In this document: in pieces, positions 59,466 to 64,000 of the stretch
Numbering within the stretch: position 1 is the stretch's first letter
Layout: each line of letters begins with the position of its first letter
From: Endozoicomonas sp. NE40
GTDB lineage: Bacteria > Pseudomonadota > Gammaproteobacteria > Pseudomonadales > Endozoicomonadaceae
Direction: 5' to 3'
Length of the DNA: 64,000 nucleotides
Assembly (NCBI RefSeq): GCF_040549045.1
Contig: NZ_JBEWTB010000003.1
Location: 1-64,000, forward strand
The notes under the pieces: model-generated
Told to the model about the DNA's origin: nothing
What the model saw: the letters and a program-made list of their open reading frames with translations, nothing else
The model's database searches: none
Position numbers and translations under genes: made by a program

Positions 59466-59547
59466 TGCGGGTAGCGCCTTTGGGTTTGCGGTTGAAAAGG
59501 CGCTTGCCCAGCTGAATAGCCAGTTTGAGTAGTAGCTGTTTTTTCAT
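59458..59547 (-). CDS. 29-residue basic peptide, first gene of the spike/hub operon
   Basis: ATG 59547 follows a hairpin (59554-59582) with perfect 9-bp arms and a late promoter element (59601-59623), and the frame MKKQLLLKLAIQLGKRLFNR-KPKGATRND stops inside the start of the next gene. The hairpin and promoter at the correct spacing from this ATG, as at other late operons, argue that it is a real gene. The peptide is basic and amphipathic; function unknown. Confidence 0.55.
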   Translation of the reverse strand: MKKQLLLKLAIQLGKRLFNRKPKGATRND

Positions 59548-59553
59548 AAAAAA

Positions 59554-59623
59554 ATACCCTGAGAGCAAAACTGTCAGGGTATCTGGGCTTATGAATAGAA
59601 GTTACAAAAATGTTTTTTTAAAC
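59554..59623 (-). promoter_or_regulatory. Putative late promoter and leader hairpin of the spike/hub operon
   Basis: Minus-strand element TTTAAAAAAACATTTTTGTA (59603-59622) 54 nt before the 29-residue gene. The hairpin 59554-59582 has perfect arms ATACCCTGA/TCAGGGTAT with AGGG in the 3' arm; a run of seven T follows, so it could also terminate. Confidence 0.5.
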
Positions 59624-60142
59624 CACTGGAGCTTGCTCAGGCTTAACACGCTCAGGGTTTCTGGCACGGATAACACACTGGGGGACTTTCGGCCATACCC
59701 AGTCATTTGAATGCGTGTAGTATTGCGGCAACTTCCGAAGATCATCACGGTAGGTCAACAGCTCGAAGAAATCTTTATCCGACAAAAAACGATTAGTTTT
59801 CATGATACGGCGCTCATTCTCACGCATCACCATCCAGTCAGTTTCATCCAGATGTTTATCCCGCTGAGCAACCAAACGCTGGTAGCGTTTCTGCTCGTTG
59901 TCTGCAACGGGACTAAGTGCAAACTCTTTCTGCTTTTCAAAATCATCCAGTATTGGCTGATAACGAGTATAATTACGAGTTTCCTCCGGCTCTTTATCAC
60001 CTTTGAAAGTAACAATGCCGGACTCCCCTAGCCATTCAAAAGTAGACACGTTTCCCGGGACATCATATTCACTCAAATCCCAACCAACAGTCACGCCATC
60101 AACTGTGACAATATGTTCAACTAAGTCAATAAAGAAGTGCAT
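59618..60142 (-). CDS. Tail fibre assembly chaperone-like protein
   Basis: A 174-residue protein with YQPILDDFEKQKEFALSP, then QRLVAQRDKHLDETDWMVMR and ENERRIMKTNRFLSDKDF. The R-D-x-x-L-x-E-T-D-W-x-V segment is characteristic of phage tail (fibre) assembly chaperones, which often lie beside fibre genes. It is downstream of the fibre gene on its own promoter. The remaining sequence is not diagnostic. Confidence 0.7.
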   Translation of the reverse strand: MHFFIDLVEHIVTVDGVTVGWDLSEYDVPGNVSTFEWLGESGIVTFKGDKEPEETRNYTRYQPILDDFEKQKEFALSPVADNEQKRYQRLVAQRDKHLDETDWMVMRENERRIMKTNRFLSDKDFFELLTYRDDLRKLPQYYTHSNDWVWPKVPQCVIRARNPERVKPEQAPVV

Positions 60143-60147
60143 AAATA

Positions 60148-60215
60148 TACCTCAACTGAAAAACAGTCAAGGTACTGATCAGCTATGCAGGCAACATTTA
60201 AAAATAAATTTAAAA
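60148..60215 (-). promoter_or_regulatory. Putative late promoter and SD-sequestering hairpin of the chaperone gene
   Basis: Minus-strand element TTTTAAATTTATTTTTAAAT (60196-60215), 54 nt before the ATG. A stem-loop (60148-60174) TACCTTGACTG/CAGTTGAGGTA, 9 of 11 paired, holds GAGG in its 3' arm. Confidence 0.55.
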
Positions 60216-63200
60216 GCCGCTACAACGCCATTCACATACTGCGGGTGATCCGCTGTCGCCTTCGAGCCTTTCAATACACTTCATTTCAAGTACCTTTTCA
60301 GAAACAATGGAATAGCTGAACTGATCGCTCCCGAAAGGCTTTAGCTCGACTTCGTAATCTGTTGAAAAAAACTTAACGGGTAGGTGGGCTTTTATGGAGT
60401 CGCCTATAGCAGTCCCCCAACACTCCTTATAGCCGTCGTTAAACACCTTGAAGTTTGTACCCTCTTCTACAATGTATTGACCTTCTTGAATCGAATCCAA
60501 AAGCCTGTGATCAATCGGCAGACACCAATTTTCACCGTCAAAAACTTCTGTTACCGTCCCGTATTCAGAGTTTTTAGGCCTCATGACACCGTATGAAACG
60601 CGCCAGTCCTGCAGATCATCACCATCATAAACTCGACTGTCAGTAATCAGCACCTCTGAGTTCATGTGCCTTAGATACCGGCCAGAGTTTTCTCGGGCCT
60701 GCTCGTTATCAAGAACACGCTCCCAGTTCTGACCAAGATCATAGCTGATCTCTATATCATCCAAGTCCTTAACAATTGTCCTTTCAGCTAAGAATCGTGC
60801 AACACCATAGCCGTCCCAAGTCCCAAGATTAGGATTACGACTCAGCTCAATATCTCTAACCAATTTCATACTTGAAAGTTCCCACACCAGCATACGAGTC
60901 CGATCAGAGTACATAACATAACGGTCATTCATACTGAGTGCGCCATGTCCTCTGTAAACCAAACCGCCACCGTCAGAAGGTTGCTCAGGTCTAATCATAC
61001 GCCAGCCAGAACTCGATCCGGTAGAATTGTATATAAAATGCGTAAATGAAATTACACTCGTACTATCTTGATCCAAAAGGGAAGACCCAAGGATAGCAAT
61101 TTGGCGATTTTTATAACTGGTAGGATGGATAAATAAATCATCTTGCCTAACATCATCGGGAACATATCGACCAGTCTCAGAACTGCGGGAAACATTACCA
61201 CTGGAGGATATTGTTAACCTGTAATTTCTGTCCTGAGACATATTTTCCCGTACTTTTTTTGCCAAAACCAAGATGTTGGAATTAGTTGTAAACATAACTA
61301 CAACGTTTTGGATACCACCTAAACCAAGTGCGTAGTCCCTCCACCGAAACGGTGTTGATTCTAAATCAACATATTTCAAATGCCGACCTTGTTGATAACA
61401 AAGAAAATGCTTATGTATGAATACGGGAGAATTAGCATGAGAGCATGTTTCGTTTATATTGTGCAGAGCTTTCGTTCCTGCTGGAAAACTACCTATTTCA
61501 GTCCATGTGAGGCCATAGTTCCCTGACCTCTCTACGATGCGAGGAGCGTTGTTTGTAACCCTGTAAAGATAATTCTTATAGCTTACATAATTATAATAAA
61601 GCTCCATGCGTGTTCGCTCTCGATGAAAAGTAATTTTTTCACGTTCATCCGTATCTTTCAGAGCAAATTTTGTATGGTGTAGGTCGCCCCTATTCGCTGA
61701 CGCAGGCTTGTCATAATCAAATGTTGTGCGTACATATACCGAATCGTGGTTATGGTTACTGCTGGCATAACCGCTGTGCGTATGGTCAGTTTTTGAGTAC
61801 ACAGAGTCGTGATTATGACCGCTTGTTGCAAAGCTCGATGCCGCTTTACCATCCAGCTTGGCAGAGTCCGACGCCTGGGCTGTTTTACCCAGATAGTCAT
61901 TGTCGTGGTTATGGTTACTGCTGGCATAACCGCTGTGCGTATGGTCAGTTTTTGAGTACACAGAGTCGTGATTATGGCCGCTTGTTGCAAAGCTCGATGC
62001 CGCTTTACCATCCAGCTTGGCAGAGTCCGACGCCTGGGCTGTTTTACCCAGATAGTCATTGTCGTGGTTATGGTTACTGCTGGCATAACCGCTGTGCGTA
62101 TGGTCAGTTTTTGAGTACACAGAGTCGTGATTATGGCCGCTTGTTGCAAAGCTCGATGCCGCTTTTCCATCCAGCTTGGCAGAGTCAGACGCCTGGGCTG
62201 TTTTACCCAGATAGTCATTGTCGTGGTTATGGTCTTCAGGAGAAGCGCCAATTTCCTCCGAGGATGGCTTATCACCTTCATGGTAGATTTTCCGAAAAGG
62301 TTTCCAGAAACCCGGATCAGAACTTGAGTTATGAGCAGAACGCCAGTACAAGCGATGGCTATTACTGTCTCCCAATATTTGAATCATTCTAGTGGTTGAA
62401 GAGCCCGCTTTAACAGTCAAAACTGTAGTGTGACTCGTCGGCCATCCGTTATTAGACCCACTCGTAATATTTCCAACAGACAACCCCTGTGGGTAGTCAG
62501 CTGCGCTATCTTCTGGTTTTTCTGGCATTTCGTACCAAGGTAGAGCGCCGTTCTCAACTCTCAAATGACCAGAAATTGTATCTCCAGACTTTTTGACCAG
62601 ATCACTATGTTCGTGTCCCGTATCAGATTTCTTGTTTAACTCTCCCTGAAGACCGTCAACGTCGGCTACTTTCGGCTTATCCAGCGTGCTAAAAAACTTG
62701 CCCCAACCTCGCCAGTCACCGTTTTGGTAGTCTTTACTTCTGAACCATACCTCTGTGTTCACGGTCGGTGACAGAATTTGGAACATTCTGGTTCCACCAT
62801 CGCCAACGGCCTGAAAACCTATGGCACGATTACCAGTTGGGTTGGCCCCTCCATTTGTCCCATCAATAAAACCTCCTCGCTCGGGGGATTCATTGACAGA
62901 ACCGGCTATCATGCCTCGGGTATTAGTACCGTGGTTAAAATGTCTTGCGTCTTTACCATCGACCTTGCCAGTATCCGCAGCTTTAGCCGTTTTTTGCAGG
63001 AACTTATCGTAGACTTCATCTGATGAAATACTGGCCTTATCTTGAACCTTATAGAACTTATCAAGGTCCAGGGAATACACCAGACTATCGCCTTTCTCAT
63101 AAACTTCGCTGGATTTTGTAGAAGCATTGGCAATGTGGGTTTCTTCGCCCACTGTGCCGCCGATCTGGACGTGCCAGATAGCTGAGTATTCAGGCTTATC

Positions 63201-63641
63201 CGGATACTTGCCAGAGCTGAGATCAACGCCGCCCAGGTGTTTAAACTGACCGACAATACTGGCATTCAATTCGTCGATTTTATCTAAGGCATCTTCAGCT
63301 TTTTCTATGCCTTCTGTACCCTGCTCATAAGCCTGCCTGACGGCGTTAGGGGTTGCTGATTCTGTAGTGCTTTTGCTATCAATTGCGTCGTTTAATTTGC
63401 TGACACCGGTCAATTCGGTTGTTGCAGCACGCACCGACAAAGTACGGTCGGCCGTCAGATCACCGCCTCCCTGTAATGGTGCTGTCGTATTGATTTTCCG
63501 ATCAATTGGAGCCTGCTGGACGTTATCAACGTTACCCAAATCCAACTGTTTTTTATCAAGGTTATGGGGATTGTCCTCGTTACCGTGGTGCGCTTCCACT
63601 TCACGAACGAGCGAATCAAATGAGTAGCCTTTTCTGGACAC
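60210..63641 (-). CDS. Long tail fibre protein with HxH repeats
   Basis: A 1143-residue protein starting at GTG 63641. The N-terminus (GYSFDSLVREVEAHHGNEDN, PHNLDKKQLDLGNVDNVQQA) is a T4-like fibre N-terminal with PHN motif; then ITAPLQGGGDLTADRTLSV-type residues. Three tandem 53-residue repeats (about 475-635) of the type HNHDNDYLGKTAQASDSAKL with HxH motifs follow; these are expected to coordinate iron in a trimeric triple-beta structure, as in T4 gp37. The C-terminal 400 residues are unique and may hold the receptor-binding part. A late promoter and hairpin precede it. Confidence 0.82.
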   Translation of the reverse strand: MSRKGYSFDSLVREVEAHHGNEDNPHNLDKKQLDLGNVDNVQQAPIDRKINTTAPLQGGGDLTADRTLSVRAATTELTGVSKLNDAIDSKSTTESATPNAVRQAYEQGTEGIEKAEDALDKIDELNASIVGQFKHLGGVDLSSGKYPDKPEYSAIWHVQIGGTVGEETHIANASTKSSEVYEKGDSLVYSLDLDKFYKVQDKASISSDEVYDKFLQKTAKAADTGKVDGKDARHFNHGTNTRGMIAGSVNESPERGGFIDGTNGGANPTGNRAIGFQAVGDGGTRMFQILSPTVNTEVWFRSKDYQNGDWRGWGKFFSTLDKPKVADVDGLQGELNKKSDTGHEHSDLVKKSGDTISGHLRVENGALPWYEMPEKPEDSAADYPQGLSVGNITSGSNNGWPTSHTTVLTVKAGSSTTRMIQILGDSNSHRLYWRSAHNSSSDPGFWKPFRKIYHEGDKPSSEEIGASPEDHNHDNDYLGKTAQASDSAKLDGKAASSFATSGHNHDSVYSKTDHTHSGYASSNHNHDNDYLGKTAQASDSAKLDGKAASSFATSGHNHDSVYSKTDHTHSGYASSNHNHDNDYLGKTAQASDSAKLDGKAASSFATSGHNHDSVYSKTDHTHSGYASSNHNHDSVYVRTTFDYDKPASANRGDLHHTKFALKDTDEREKITFHRERTRMELYYNYVSYKNYLYRVTNNAPRIVERSGNYGLTWTEIGSFPAGTKALHNINETCSHANSPVFIHKHFLCYQQGRHLKYVDLESTPFRWRDYALGLGGIQNVVVMFTTNSNILVLAKKVRENMSQDRNYRLTISSSGNVSRSSETGRYVPDDVRQDDLFIHPTSYKNRQIAILGSSLLDQDSTSVISFTHFIYNSTGSSSGWRMIRPEQPSDGGGLVYRGHGALSMNDRYVMYSDRTRMLVWELSSMKLVRDIELSRNPNLGTWDGYGVARFLAERTIVKDLDDIEISYDLGQNWERVLDNEQARENSGRYLRHMNSEVLITDSRVYDGDDLQDWRVSYGVMRPKNSEYGTVTEVFDGENWCLPIDHRLLDSIQEGQYIVEEGTNFKVFNDGYKECWGTAIGDSIKAHLPVKFFSTDYEVELKPFGSDQFSYSIVSEKVLEMKCIERLEGDSGSPAVCEWRCSGF
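61747..62223 (-). repeat. Three tandem 159-bp repeats in the fibre gene
   Basis: The period is exactly 159 bp (units 61747-61905, 61906-62064, 62065-62223), and the copies are almost identical at the DNA level, e.g. the GTGGTTATGGTTACTGCTGG block recurs. Each encodes 53 residues with HNHD and HTHSG motifs. Unequal recombination could change fibre length. Confidence 0.85.
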
Positions 63642-63648
63642 GTTTTAA

Positions 63649-63719
63649 GCCTGTAGAACGACAATTTAAGCCGAACCTACAGGCGGATAAAACAGGGAGC
63701 AGTTAAATTATTTTTTAAC
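63649..63719 (-). promoter_or_regulatory. Putative late promoter and leader hairpin of the fibre gene
   Basis: Minus-strand element GTTAAAAAATAATTTAACTG (63700-63719) 60 nt before the GTG start. A perfect 8-bp stem GCCTGTAG/CTACAGGC (63649-63684) with a 20-nt loop abuts the start; its 3' arm contributes the AGGC site. Confidence 0.55.
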
Positions 63720-64000
63720 CCAGCGTCATAGCCTGGTAACTGTTTAGCGGTTCCAGATAAACCCGAAAGTCAGCGATATGCCCGAAAAATCCGGTAGAGC
63801 CGCCACTATTGCCGGAGTAACCGATGGCAATCCTGTTTGGTGTACCCGGGTTAGTATCAGGTGTGACTCTCTCATCTACAAACAAGCCATTAACATACGC
63901 TCTTTTGGTGTTTCCTGAGCCATGGGATACCAGAGTGAATGAATTGGTTTCAGTGATATCGTCAACATGGAAGCCACAACCAGAGCTGTCCGTATACCAA
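63715..64000 (-). CDS. LamG/concanavalin-like adhesin, C-terminal part (runs off the window)
   Basis: A partial frame entering from the right edge and ending with TAA at 63715. The 94 residues (WYTDSSGCGFHVDDITETNS, then FTLVSHGSGNTKRAYVNGLF, IAIGYSGNSGGSTGFFGHIA and DFRVYLEPLNSYQAM) show the LamG/ConA-like pattern, YVNG...V and G.I.DFR.Y. Such domains bind carbohydrate and often sit in phage tail fibres or spikes. It lies just upstream of the long fibre gene, so it is probably another fibre or receptor-binding protein. Confidence 0.7.
   Translation of the reverse strand, partial: WYTDSSGCGFHVDDITETNSFTLVSHGSGNTKRAYVNGLFVDERVTPDTNPGTPNRIAIGYSGNSGGSTGFFGHIADFRVYLEPLNSYQAMTLG

Noticed and set aside
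61747..62223. CRISPR-like repetition
   Set aside because: Units are 159 bp, near-identical throughout with no spacers, and in frame within the fibre gene.
61670..62392. 240-residue repetitive plus-strand frame in the fibre region
   Set aside because: Its repeats are just the reverse-strand reading of the 159-bp fibre repeats; no start signal and no function.

Overview
The window reads as about 64 kb of a large temperate phage that is maintained as a plasmid (a phage-plasmid with a P1-like lifestyle) in a gammaproteobacterial host. The case rests on one piece of DNA that carries a contractile-tail virion set (portal, gp21-type prohead protease, major capsid protein, sheath, tube, tape measure candidate, gp5/gp27/PAAR spike, gp25/J-type baseplate, long HxH-repeat fibre). 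It also carries a type II ParM/ParR partition locus, four toxin-antitoxin pairs and P1 Dar-like giant proteins. No integrase, terminase, tRNA, rRNA or CRISPR array was seen. The host species cannot be fixed from the sequence.

Layout. About 1-14.3 kb, minus strand: early and accessory genes, namely a DnaQ-like exonuclease, small unknown proteins, SSB, four small membrane proteins, a PD-(D/E)XK nuclease, zinc-ribbon proteins, a replication/HTH gene apparently split by a C8 run, RdgC, an RHH repressor, RecT (plus strand), a Ref-like HNH protein and an Arr-like ADP-ribosyltransferase. About 13.2-16 kb: prohead protease and portal. 16.0-17.9 kb, plus strand: parC-parM-parR. 19.3-38.6 kb, minus strand: a Dar-like cargo block of DarB-type methylase/helicase (2502 aa), a HEVGH metallopeptidase-like protein, and two polyvalent proteins of 1518 and 1133 aa built on DarA_N-like modules, with a VapBC pair inserted between them. 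38.7-46.3 kb: tail baseplate and tape measure. 46.4-49.1 kb: a toxin-antitoxin island (ParDE, RHH/ParE, HigBA). 49.1-55.8 kb: tube, sheath and capsid. 55.9-64 kb: spike, hub, and tail fibre with a LamG-like adhesin at the right edge.

Regulation. I see two promoter classes by eye. Two early promoters, one heading the leftward early genes and one heading recT, share the half-site ATTTGTAAA placed over the -35 box. Eleven virion or cargo operons instead begin with an AT-rich element, consensus near AAAAATTTTATTTAAAG on the minus strand, 53-69 nt before the start codon. Most are followed by a hairpin directly abutting the start codon whose 3' arm or loop carries the Shine-Dalgarno. The Dar-like block uses this class, which suggests its products are made late and packaged, as P1 Dar proteins are. 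The recombination genes (RecT, SSB, RdgC, nucleases) fit plasmid/phage replication and recombination, and the ParMR and TA loci fit stable extrachromosomal maintenance.
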